Assembly (NCBI GenBank): GCA_963712655.1
Contig: CAVQIT010000006.1
Coordinates: 124,001-188,000, forward strand
From: Pollutimonas sp963712655
GTDB taxonomy: Bacteria; Pseudomonadota; Gammaproteobacteria; Burkholderiales; Burkholderiaceae_B
Length of the DNA stretch: 64,000 nt
Direction of reading: 5' to 3'
Part shown: positions 26,624 through 34,567 of the stretch, one piece after another
Layout: each line of letters starts with the position of its first letter
How positions within the stretch are numbered: position 1 is the first letter of the stretch
Translations under genes and position numbers: made by a program
Notes under the pieces: model-generated
Database searches by the model: none
Seen by the model: only the letters and a program-made list of their open reading frames with translations
Told to the model about the DNA's origin: nothing

Positions 26624-28459
26624 ATGACAGCCAGGATTGAAGATTACGCCTTGCTTGGCAATTGCCGAACCGCCGCGCTGGTGTCCAACGAAGGCTCCAT
26701 CGATTGGTTATGTTTCCCGCGTTTTGATGCCGGGGCATGTTTTGCCGCATTGCTGGGGACTCCCGAGAACGGCCGCTGGAAAATGGCGCCCAGCGAGCCC
26801 ATCAGAAACACCAAGCGGGCCTATCGCGACGGCACCCTGATCCTCGAAACCACCTTCACCACCGACCAGGGCGTCGCCACCCTGATCGATTTCATGCCAT
26901 CCACCTTTACGCATTCAAGCGTAATGCGCGTTGTCGTAGGCGTAAAAGGCACGGTGCGCTTCGACATGGATTTGCTGATCCGTTTTGATTACGGCCGCAC
27001 TATCCCCTGGGTGGAAAATCCGTCCGCCCAGGTGCTGACAGCCGTAGCCGGCCCTGAAATGCTGGTGTTGCGCTGCGCCGTGCCATTGAAAGGGCAGGGC
27101 GAACGCACCAAAGCGAGTTTCACCGTTACAGAGGGCGAGCGCCAGGTTTTCACGCTGCTGCACCAGCCGTCGCACGAGCGCGTGTCGGAACCGTTCGATG
27201 CCGAAACGGCCCTGGCTGAAACCGAATATTTCTGGCACGAATTTTCCAGCCGCTGTCCCGATGTCGGGCCCTGGTCCGGCCTGGTGAAAAGGTCGCTGCT
27301 GACGCTCAAGGCGCTGACCTATCTGCCCACGGGGGGGATAGTCGCGGCGGCCACCACGTCCTTGCCGGAAAAGCTGGGGGGACAGCGCAATTGGGACTAT
27401 CGCTTTTGCTGGCTGCGCGACGCAACCATGACGCTGCTGGCATTCATGAGCCTGGGTTATTTCGAAGAGGCGCGGGCCTGGCGCGATTGGCTGACGCGGT
27501 CCGTGGCCGGCAACCCCGATCAAATGCAGATCATGTACGGTTTGGGCGGGGAACGGCGTTTGCCCGAATACGAACTGCCCTGGCTCAGCGGCTATGAAAA
27601 TTCGCAACCCGTGCGCATAGGCAATGCGGCGGCCACGCAAACTCAGCTCGACGTGTACGGCGAAGTGGCCGATGCGATGGTGCAGGCCATTGAAGGGCAT
27701 TTGCCGCCGCATCCGCGCATCGAAGCGATTACCAAGGTGATCGTGCCGTTCCTGGAAAAGGCATGGCGCGAGCCCGACGAAGGCATTTGGGAAATTCGCG
27801 CAGAAAAGCAGCATTTTACCCACTCCAAAGTGATGGCCTGGGTCGCCTTCGACCGCATCGCCATGGTGTCTGGCTCCATGAAGAATGGGCACGATTTTTC
27901 AAAAAACTGCCGGCGTATCGCCGACGAAATCCATGCCGAGGTCTGCAGCAAGGCCTACGATCCCGTTCTTGGCAGCTTTGTGCAGCATTACGGTTCCAAC
28001 TGCCTCGATGCCAGCCTGTTGCAAATTGCTCTTACAGGCTTTCTTCCGCCCGACGATCCCCGCGTGCTGGGTACGGTTGCCGCCATCGAAAAGCGCCTGA
28101 TGCGCGATGGCCTGCTATTGCGCTATGACAGCGAAGGAGGGGTGGACGGCTTGCCGCCGGGCGAAGGCACGTTTCTGGTGTGCTCGTTCTGGCTGGCCGA
28201 CGTCTATGTGCTGCTGGGCCGCGATGACGATGCGCGCGCCTTGTTCGAACGCCTTGCGGCCTTATGCAACGACGTCGGCCTGCTGGCCGAGCAATACGAT
28301 CCGCACGAGCGCCGCATGCTGGGAAATTTTCCGCAAGCATTCAGCCATGTGGGAATCATCAATACCGCGCTCAATCTGCATCGCGCCCAAGCTCCGGCGC
28401 AGAAACGCGCACATCCCGAAACCGCCAGCGAGCCCAGCCTGCTCAATACGGATTCGTGA
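26624..28459 (+). CDS. Glycoside hydrolase family 15 (glucoamylase/trehalase-like)
   Basis: A 611-residue protein with the GH15 two-domain layout: an N-terminal beta-sandwich (about 1-220) opening with IEDYALLGNCRTAALVSNEGSIDWLCFPRFD, and an (alpha/alpha)6 barrel containing the conserved NWDYRFCWLRDATMTLLAFM segment. No signal peptide is seen, so it acts in the cytoplasm, releasing glucose from an alpha-glucan or trehalose-like substrate. It stands alone between uspA and the acylphosphatase gene, close to zwf/gnd, which could use the glucose after phosphorylation. Confidence 0.9.
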   Translation: MTARIEDYALLGNCRTAALVSNEGSIDWLCFPRFDAGACFAALLGTPENGRWKMAPSEPIRNTKRAYRDGTLILETTFTTDQGVATLIDFMPSTFTHSSVMRVVVGVKGTVRFDMDLLIRFDYGRTIPWVENPSAQVLTAVAGPEMLVLRCAVPLKGQGERTKASFTVTEGERQVFTLLHQPSHERVSEPFDAETALAETEYFWHEFSSRCPDVGPWSGLVKRSLLTLKALTYLPTGGIVAAATTSLPEKLGGQRNWDYRFCWLRDATMTLLAFMSLGYFEEARAWRDWLTRSVAGNPDQMQIMYGLGGERRLPEYELPWLSGYENSQPVRIGNAAATQTQLDVYGEVADAMVQAIEGHLPPHPRIEAITKVIVPFLEKAWREPDEGIWEIRAEKQHFTHSKVMAWVAFDRIAMVSGSMKNGHDFSKNCRRIADEIHAEVCSKAYDPVLGSFVQHYGSNCLDASLLQIALTGFLPPDDPRVLGTVAAIEKRLMRDGLLLRYDSEGGVDGLPPGEGTFLVCSFWLADVYVLLGRDDDARALFERLAALCNDVGLLAEQYDPHERRMLGNFPQAFSHVGIINTALNLHRAQAPAQKRAHPETASEPSLLNTDS

Positions 28460-28511
28460 AACGCGGCCGTGCCATAATCACGGCCGTGAATGTGGAGTGT
28501 TTTGAAAATAT

Positions 28512-28808
28512 ATGAAGAAGCTAGATCGCAGCAACCTTGTCGAAACCCTTGCCGTGCAAATTACCGGCCGCGTCCAGGGCGTGGGTTTTCGGATTGCAAC
28601 CGTGCGCCATGCGCACCTGCTGGGCATTACAGGCTGGGTGCGCAATGCCGACGACGGTTCGGTCGAAGCCTTGCTGCAAGGGCCGCACGACCAAGTCGAC
28701 CGGATGCTGTCATGGCTGCGCGTGGGGCCGCCGGGCGCGCGCGTCGGCGACGTCGGCAGCCATGAAGAACTTACCGAACGCCGCTACGACCGGTTCGAAC
28801 AATTATGA
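28512..28808 (+). CDS. Acylphosphatase
   Basis: A 98-residue small hydrolase of carboxyl phosphates. The family signature is complete: ITGRVQGVGFRIAT with catalytic Arg27 and GWVRNADDGSVEA with catalytic Asn45, spaced 18 residues as usual. The N terminus is 5-6 residues longer than common forms. It follows the GH15 gene by 52 bases and converges with the FMN reductase gene. Confidence 0.93.
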   Translation: MKKLDRSNLVETLAVQITGRVQGVGFRIATVRHAHLLGITGWVRNADDGSVEALLQGPHDQVDRMLSWLRVGPPGARVGDVGSHEELTERRYDRFEQL

Positions 28809-28815
28809 GGTTTCC

Positions 28816-29364
28816 TCAGGCGTGTTTTCTTACCCACGCAACGTATTGATTCATCCATTCTTGCAGAAAATCCTTGCTGCCGGCGCCGATGTTGCCGGCG
28901 TCGTCGAACAAGCCTTCTTTGGCCTGGACGAATGCTTCCGGCTGGCCCAGGGTGGGAACATCGAGGTAGGCCAGAATATTGCGCAAATGCTGTTGCGCCA
29001 TCGCCGTGCCCATGGCGCCGATCGAGGTGCCTATCACGCCGGCCGGCTTGCCCGCCCAGGCATTTTGGCCGTAAGGGCGCGAGGCATTGTCGATGGCGTT
29101 TTTCAATACGCCGGGAACGGAGCGGTTGTATTCCGGAGTCACGAAAAGCAACCCCTGAGAGGCCGATATTTCGCTTTTTAGCCGTTGGACCGATGGCGCC
29201 TGATCGGCGTCGCTGTCCTGGTTATATAAAGGCAGATCGCCGATTTCGAGCTGTTTGAACGAAAAATCCCCCGGCCCCAGCCTGGTCAAGCCTGTGGCCA
29301 GTTTTCGATTGAACGATTCTTTGCGCAGGCTACCTACAATAACTGCGATCTGGTATTGATTCAT
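28816..29364 (-). CDS. NADPH-dependent FMN reductase (ChrR/YieF type)
   Basis: A 182-residue flavodoxin-fold oxidoreductase. The FMN-phosphate loop is GSLRKESFNRKLA (about 12-24) and the characteristic VTPEYNRSVPGVLKNAIDNASRP segment sits around residues 75-97. Relatives reduce quinones, chromate or azo compounds by two-electron transfer and protect against oxidative stress. It is the last gene of a four-gene minus-strand operon, 11 bases after cbpM. Confidence 0.9.
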   Translation of the reverse strand: MNQYQIAVIVGSLRKESFNRKLATGLTRLGPGDFSFKQLEIGDLPLYNQDSDADQAPSVQRLKSEISASQGLLFVTPEYNRSVPGVLKNAIDNASRPYGQNAWAGKPAGVIGTSIGAMGTAMAQQHLRNILAYLDVPTLGQPEAFVQAKEGLFDDAGNIGAGSKDFLQEWMNQYVAWVRKHA

Positions 29365-29375
29365 AGTGAGCTCCC

Positions 29376-29702
29376 TTAAGGCTTGCGTACAGGATGCGGC
29401 GCCCGCAACCTGCGCAATTCCGCTTCCAGCGTGTCGATACGCCGCAGCAAATTCACCGCCAGCGCCAATCCTTGCGGATCAAGCTCGAAGTCATCGCGCA
29501 GCCGCCGCGCGGTACGCGCCACGACGATGCAACTGACGGGAAAGAAGTAATTCTCGGGGTCCTGGTTGGAGGGTTCGATTACTCCGGCCTCGACCAGGTC
29601 GAGCAAACTGTCGTGGCTTAGTCCGGACACTTGTTCCAAGTGCTCAAGCGAGCAAATATCGGAGGCATTGAGCCATATGCTTTCAGTGATATGCACGGTC
29701 AT
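29376..29702 (-). CDS. cbpM: Chaperone modulator CbpM
   Basis: A 108-residue MerR-like protein. The family pattern is seen in LEHLEQVSGLSHDSLLDLVEAGVIEP, then the FPVSCIVVARTARRLRDDFELDPQGLALAVNLLRRIDTLEAELRRL stretch with a C-terminal coiled coil. In E. coli CbpM binds the J domain of CbpA and inhibits it. The start overlaps the cbpA stop by 4 bases, which gives coupled synthesis of chaperone and modulator. Confidence 0.88.
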   Translation of the reverse strand: MTVHITESIWLNASDICSLEHLEQVSGLSHDSLLDLVEAGVIEPSNQDPENYFFPVSCIVVARTARRLRDDFELDPQGLALAVNLLRRIDTLEAELRRLRAPHPVRKP

Positions 29703-30640
29703 GATGTGGTTCCTGCATTGAGCTGCGCCCGGGCATCGAAACGGGAGGCCGCGGCCAGCTGTGAAAACAATTCGCGTTCACGGGCTGTCAGCTCCTTGGG
29801 CAAGGCTATGCGTACCACAGCATATAAGTCGCCCTGCGTGCCGTTGGCGCCGGGAAGGCCTCGTTTGCCCAGGCGCAGCTTGCGCTCGCTAACGGTGCCG
29901 GCCGGGATCGTCATTTCCACCGGGCCGCCCAGCGTGGGTATCTGGACATTCGCCCCGAGCGCGGCTTCCCAGGGCGCCAGCGGTAGATCGATATACAGGT
30001 CGTTGCCGCTGGGCCGATAGAGCCTGTGCTCTTGTATATGCATGACGATATAAAGATCGCCAGGTTTTCCGCCACGCAGGCCGGCGCCGCCTTTTTCGGG
30101 CAGGCGCAGGCGCTGGCCATCCGATGCGCCTTTGGGGATGCGAATGCGAAATGTCTTGGGAGCGCGATGCAGCAGGCCATGCTCATCGTAATCCGGCACG
30201 GATACCGTAATCTCGGTTTCGGCGCCGTTATAAATTTGCTCGAGCGTAATCGTAACGGGAACGTCATAATCGGGTCCGCGCAATGGCGGCTGCCTCTGCC
30301 CCTGCGTCTGCCGGGCGGCGGCAAACGCCGCCAGCAGATCCGCCAGATCGACGTCTGAAAAATCGGCGGCGCCTTCATGGAAATGGTCTTGCCATTGACT
30401 AGGCGGAACGAACTCCTCGCCTTGCGGATGGCTGCCAAGCTCGTCATACGCCGCGCGCTTTTCAGGGTCTTTCAGGGTGGCATAAGCGACCGAAATATCT
30501 TTGAATTTTTCTTCTGTTTCAGCGCCTTTGGAAATATCTGGATGATATTTGTGGGCCAGCTTGCGGTAGGCTTTTTTGATATCGGCCTGTGTGGCATCGC
30601 GCTCTACGCCCAGGACCTGGTAGTAATCAATGTATTTCAT
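29699..30640 (-). CDS. cbpA: DnaJ-like co-chaperone CbpA
   Basis: A 313-residue class II J-domain protein. The J domain covers residues 1-70 with the HPD triad at 33-35, followed by a linker and two C-terminal substrate-binding domains (about 115-300), with no zinc-finger region. CbpA stimulates DnaK and can bind curved DNA in E. coli. It starts 8 bases after the alcohol dehydrogenase stop and overlaps cbpM, so the chaperone pair is embedded in an operon of oxidoreductases. Confidence 0.92.
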   Translation of the reverse strand: MKYIDYYQVLGVERDATQADIKKAYRKLAHKYHPDISKGAETEEKFKDISVAYATLKDPEKRAAYDELGSHPQGEEFVPPSQWQDHFHEGAADFSDVDLADLLAAFAAARQTQGQRQPPLRGPDYDVPVTITLEQIYNGAETEITVSVPDYDEHGLLHRAPKTFRIRIPKGASDGQRLRLPEKGGAGLRGGKPGDLYIVMHIQEHRLYRPSGNDLYIDLPLAPWEAALGANVQIPTLGGPVEMTIPAGTVSERKLRLGKRGLPGANGTQGDLYAVVRIALPKELTARERELFSQLAAASRFDARAQLNAGTTS

Positions 30641-30648
30641 CAGTTCTC

Positions 30649-31812
30649 TCAGGGTGTCAGTACGACTTTCCGGCAGGCATCATGTTTTTGATCGAACATG
30701 TGATAGGCGGCCGGCGCCTTGGACAGCGCAAAGCGATGCGAAATGATGATGTCGGGATGCAGTTTTCCTTCTTCAATAAAACGCAGAAGTTCCGGCAAAT
30801 AGCGCTGCACATGCGTCTGGCCTGTTTTCAGGATAAGCCCTTTTTCGAAAATGTCGCCGAATAAAAAAGAGTGGATTACGCCGGCATAGACACCCGGCAC
30901 ACTGATGATTCCTCCGCGGCGCACGGCCGCTATGCATTGCCGCAAAGCCTTGCCGCTGCCGCCTTCGATTTTCAAGGCGGCCAGCACGGTTTCGGCGGGG
31001 CTGCCTTTGGCTTCGAAGCCCACGGCATCTATCACCGCGTCGACGCCGCGGCGGGACGTCTGCGCAATAATTGTCTCGACGGCGTCGTCTCCCCGATCGA
31101 AATTGATGGGAATCACCCCATAGGACGTAGCCGCAAACTGCAATCGATAATCGTGGTGATCGATCATGTATATGGTTTCGGCGCCAAGCATTCTGGCGCA
31201 CGCCGCGGCCATCAACCCGACCGGCCCGGCCCCGAAGATGGCAAGCGTCGAGCCCGGCCCGATTTCGGCGTTGAGCACCGCCTGGTAGCCGGTGGGAAGG
31301 ATGTCGCTGAGGAACAGGACTCTTTCGTCGGCCAGCGAGCCGGGCACCTTGAAGGGGCCGGTATTGGCTTGGGGCACCCTGACGTATTCGGCCTGGCCGC
31401 CCGCCACGCCGCCATAAAGGTGGCTATAGCCGAACAGCGCGGCGCCCGGACGGATCTGTTTTTTGTCGACGCCGACGGCGGAACTCTCATTAGTGGTTTC
31501 GCAGGCGGCAAACAGGTTCTTCGCGCAAAAATAGCATTGTCCGCAGGCGATAACGAAAGGCACGACCACGCGATCGCCCCTGGCAAGATGGCTTACCCGG
31601 GAACCCGTTTCCTGCACCTCTCCCATGAACTCGTGGCCCAGGATATCGCCGGCTTTCATTTGCGGAATTTTGCCGCGATACAGATGAAGATCCGAACCGC
31701 ATATGGCTGTAGCCGTGACTCGCAGGATAATATCGTCGTCGGCTTCAAGAACAGGATCGGCAACGGTTTCCACACGCACGTCCTTGATGCCATGGTAAGT
31801 AAGCGCTTTCAT
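30649..31812 (-). CDS. Zinc-dependent alcohol dehydrogenase (formaldehyde dehydrogenase-like)
   Basis: A 387-residue medium-chain dehydrogenase. Catalytic zinc ligands are visible as Cys38 (AICGSDLH) and His60-Glu61 (GHEFMGEV), and the structural zinc lobe has four cysteines in ACGQCYFCAKNLFAACE. The NAD-binding motif is FGAGPVGLMAAACA. The pattern with TNESSAVG and a long C-terminal domain is that of glutathione-independent formaldehyde dehydrogenase-like enzymes. It heads the operon adh-cbpA-cbpM-FMN reductase. The physiological alcohol or aldehyde is unknown. Confidence 0.88.
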   Translation of the reverse strand: MKALTYHGIKDVRVETVADPVLEADDDIILRVTATAICGSDLHLYRGKIPQMKAGDILGHEFMGEVQETGSRVSHLARGDRVVVPFVIACGQCYFCAKNLFAACETTNESSAVGVDKKQIRPGAALFGYSHLYGGVAGGQAEYVRVPQANTGPFKVPGSLADERVLFLSDILPTGYQAVLNAEIGPGSTLAIFGAGPVGLMAAACARMLGAETIYMIDHHDYRLQFAATSYGVIPINFDRGDDAVETIIAQTSRRGVDAVIDAVGFEAKGSPAETVLAALKIEGGSGKALRQCIAAVRRGGIISVPGVYAGVIHSFLFGDIFEKGLILKTGQTHVQRYLPELLRFIEEGKLHPDIIISHRFALSKAPAAYHMFDQKHDACRKVVLTP

Positions 31813-31885
31813 ACAATGCTCCGCGACAGGCCCGGCGGCGGGCCTGCTTGACTGGCTGATTGCGAACGACGCGGGATGCCGGCGC

Positions 31886-32263
31886 CTACTTGTTGAACTT
31901 CATTTTAGCGTTCGCCGTGCATTGGTCTTTGGCATCCCCTGACATGGCGTCGCATTTCTCTCTGGCTACTTTGTACTGCGCCTCCATTTTTTCTTTGTTG
32001 GCGTCGTAACGGCTTTCGGCACTCGCTTTCGAGTCTTTGGCATCTGCTTTTTCGCTGACGCGATCAGCCTTGGCTTGCTTCTGGCAGACATCCTTATCGT
32101 TGCCTTTCATGTTGTCGCAACGCTCCATGTCGGCGTCATACTTGGCGTTGATCTGATCCTTGCTCATTGCGGTGGAGCCGCTGACAGTCTGCGACTGGGC
32201 GGAGAACGCCGCGGCGCAAAGGCAAAGCGCAAAGGCATTGAGTACTGGATGGAGTTTTTTCAT
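31886..32263 (-). CDS. Small secreted protein with duplicated C-x10-C repeat
   Basis: A 125-residue protein of unknown function. The start at 32263 is set by a GGGAG site 6 bases upstream; another ATG two codons earlier overlaps that site. A signal peptide (MKKLHPVLNAFALCLCAAAF, cleavage near SAQSQ) sends it to the periplasm. The mature part is Lys/Asp/Ala-rich and holds two similar units, ERCDNMKGNDKDVCQKQAK and EKCDAMSGDAKDQCTANAK, each with two cysteines ten residues apart, separated by a likely coiled-coil stretch. The paired cysteines suggest disulfides or metal binding, but I do not recognise a characterised family. Confidence 0.72.
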   Translation of the reverse strand: MKKLHPVLNAFALCLCAAAFSAQSQTVSGSTAMSKDQINAKYDADMERCDNMKGNDKDVCQKQAKADRVSEKADAKDSKASAESRYDANKEKMEAQYKVAREKCDAMSGDAKDQCTANAKMKFNK

Positions 32264-32450
32264 CGACATCTCCCGAGTGGTTGCTAAGGTTGCGGCGCGC
32301 CCGCCGAAATTTGCAGGCGTCCGCTTACCCTGGCCAAGTAGCAAATGCTGTGCCTGCGCGACTCAAGCGTGCGATCGGGCGCTGAAGCGTGCAGGTATGG
32401 AGGATGTCGCTGGCCGGATCAGCGCGGCCGGCGCGCAATCCGGTTTCGAA

Positions 32451-33116
32451 TCATTGCTCGGGCAAGGATCCGAAGCTGTCCAGGATGTCTTCGCGCAGGG
32501 CTTGCTGGGCCGCGCCGGCGTCGCGCGCGATGAGCGCGTCCAGAATGCTGCGATGAATAGGCAGCGTCAGGTGAAGCTGCCGCCGCTCTTCGGGACTTAA
32601 CTGGATGGCGGGCCCAAGCCGCAGCCATAGCGGCTCGATGATGCTGGCCAGGACGGGCGATTCCGCCATATGCACGATATGCAAATGAAAATGCGCATTG
32701 GCGCGCAAGAAATGATGCAGATCGTTGTGGCTTGCGGCTTTCTCCATGTCTTGGTAATGCGCGGACAGCACTGCCAGGCTTTTGGTGTTGGCATATTGCA
32801 CCGCCCGGACAACCGCCAGGGTTTCCAGGTTCAGGCGGATATCGCGGATGTCGGCCAATTCCCTGGCCGATAATTGAGGGACGGACAGGGTGCGCTTGCC
32901 CACCAATACGCCCAATGCGGCCAGGCGCTGCAGGGCGTCGCGCACCGGCATGGGGCTGGTGCCCATGGCTTCGGACAACTTGCGCAATATTAATTGATCG
33001 CCGGGGCGCAATTCGCCCGTGATCAATTTCTGGGCGATTTGCCTATACACCTGCTCTTGCAACAGAGCAGGTGAATCCAGGCTTTCGAACGGGTTTTTCT
33101 TAACGCTTGCCCGCAC
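32451..33116 (-). CDS. GntR-family transcriptional regulator (FCD/FadR subfamily)
   Basis: A 221-residue regulator. The N-terminal winged helix (about 15-80) includes YRQIAQKLITGELRPGDQLILRKLSEAMGTSPMPVRDALQRLAALG, the GntR signature, and the all-helical FCD effector domain fills the rest. The start is a GTG two bases after the aminotransferase stop (TGACAGTG), implying translational coupling to that gene. It most likely controls its own operon through the AT-rich repeat upstream of the aminotransferase, with an amine or keto acid as effector. Confidence 0.85.
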   Translation of the reverse strand: MRASVKKNPFESLDSPALLQEQVYRQIAQKLITGELRPGDQLILRKLSEAMGTSPMPVRDALQRLAALGVLVGKRTLSVPQLSARELADIRDIRLNLETLAVVRAVQYANTKSLAVLSAHYQDMEKAASHNDLHHFLRANAHFHLHIVHMAESPVLASIIEPLWLRLGPAIQLSPEERRQLHLTLPIHRSILDALIARDAGAAQQALREDILDSFGSLPEQ

Positions 33117-33118
33117 TG

Positions 33119-34486
33119 TCAGGCCGATTGCGTGGCATGGACTTGGTCAAGCGTTTTGCGGAAGCGAGCCACCATATCGCCGACCTGCTCGGGCGTGATG
33201 ATCAGCGGCGGGCAAAATGCGATGGTGTCCTGGATGCCGCGCACGATCAGCCCGTTCTCGTGGGCTTTTTCGTAGACGGCGGCGCCCATCTTGCCCAGTG
33301 GGTCGAAGGGGCGCCGGCTTTGCTTGTCGGCCACCAGTTCGACGCCGGCCAACAGGCCCATGCCGCGCACTTCGCCCACCAGCGGGTGATCGGCCAGTTC
33401 GCGCAGAGCGGCTTGCATGACGGCGCCGGTTTTGGCGGCGTTATCGATCAGCCCGCGCTCATCGATGATGTTCAGGTTTTCGAGCGCCACGGCGGTGGCC
33501 ACGGGATGGCCGCTGGTTGTGTAGCCGTGGCCGAACGTACCCAGGGTGCCGCTGTGATTGGAGATGACCGTGGCCACTTCCGGACTGAGCAGCACGGCCG
33601 CCAAGGGCTGGTACGAAGACGTGATTTGCTTGGACAGCACCAGGATGTCCGGCTCTATGCCCAGCGCATCCGAGCCGAAACGAACGCCCAGGCGGCCAAA
33701 GCCGGTAATGACTTCGTCGGCGATGACCAGCAAATCGTATTTGCGGCAGACCGCCTGGATTTTCGACCAATAAGTACGAGGCGGCACAAGAACCCCGCCC
33801 GCACCCATAACGGGCTCGCCGATGAAGGCGGCAACGGTTTCCGGACCTTCTTGCAGAATCAGCGCTTCCAGGTCGGCGGCCATGCGCGTGGCGAAATCTT
33901 CTTCGGATTCGCCCGGACGGCCTTCCCGATAAAAATGCGGGCAGCTTGTATGCTTCATTTGCGGCAAGGGCAGGTCGAAGCCGCGCTGGTTGGCCACCAG
34001 GCCGGTCAAGCTGCCCGAGGCAATGGTTACACCGTGATAGCCGCGAGTACGCGCAATGATTTTTTTCTTTTGCGTGCGCCCCAGGGCATTGTTGTAGTAC
34101 CACACCATTTTGATGACGGTATCGTTGGCTTCGGAACCGGAATTGGTGAAGAATGCCTTGGCCATGCGGCCTTGCGTATAACCCAGCAGTTTTTCGGCAA
34201 GCTCGATGGCAGGGTTGTTCGATTTATGCGAGAAGGTATGGTAGTAGGGCAGTTTTTGCATTTGGCGGGTGGCCGCTTCGACCAGGCGCGGTTCGCCGAA
34301 CCCCACCGCCACGCTCCACAGGCCTGCCATGGCTTCCAGGAACTTGTTGCCATGCTCGTCGTATACGTAGATGCCTTCGCCGCGATCCATGACGCGCGGC
34401 CCGATTTTCTGATGTGTGACGGCATTGGTATTGGGATGCAGATGATAATTGATATCGCGGCTTTGAGCGGACGTTAACGAAGACAT
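33119..34486 (-). CDS. Class III PLP-dependent aminotransferase (omega-amino acid type)
   Basis: A 455-residue aminotransferase. The start at 34486 has an AGGA site 6 bases upstream and is preferred over an ATG five codons earlier. The PLP lysine is Lys286 in VLSKQITSSYQPLAAV, with the preceding VIADEVITGFGRLG aspartate motif and the FFTNSGSEANDTVIK phosphate-binding segment. Such enzymes transfer amino groups from omega-amino acids, polyamines or taurine to pyruvate or 2-oxoglutarate; the substrate is not decided by sequence. It is co-transcribed with a GntR gene and divergent from a GhrA-type reductase. Confidence 0.9.
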   Translation of the reverse strand: MSSLTSAQSRDINYHLHPNTNAVTHQKIGPRVMDRGEGIYVYDEHGNKFLEAMAGLWSVAVGFGEPRLVEAATRQMQKLPYYHTFSHKSNNPAIELAEKLLGYTQGRMAKAFFTNSGSEANDTVIKMVWYYNNALGRTQKKKIIARTRGYHGVTIASGSLTGLVANQRGFDLPLPQMKHTSCPHFYREGRPGESEEDFATRMAADLEALILQEGPETVAAFIGEPVMGAGGVLVPPRTYWSKIQAVCRKYDLLVIADEVITGFGRLGVRFGSDALGIEPDILVLSKQITSSYQPLAAVLLSPEVATVISNHSGTLGTFGHGYTTSGHPVATAVALENLNIIDERGLIDNAAKTGAVMQAALRELADHPLVGEVRGMGLLAGVELVADKQSRRPFDPLGKMGAAVYEKAHENGLIVRGIQDTIAFCPPLIITPEQVGDMVARFRKTLDQVHATQSA

Positions 34487-34515
34487 AAGAGTTCCTGGCA
34501 AAGAGGGTGAGGTTT

Positions 34516-34529
34516 ATATATCATATATC
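34516..34529. promoter_or_regulatory. Tandem heptamer in the aminotransferase/ghrA promoter region
   Basis: ATATATC is repeated directly twice (34516-34522 and 34523-34529) and the same bases form an inverted repeat ATATAT-C-ATATAT. It lies in the 81-base gap between the divergent aminotransferase and ghrA-like genes, 30 bases upstream of the former. It is a candidate operator for the GntR protein, but could simply be an AT-rich promoter element. Confidence 0.35.
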
Positions 34530-34567
34530 AACTTTCCCATTCAAACTTTTAAAATTGGCACTGCAAC

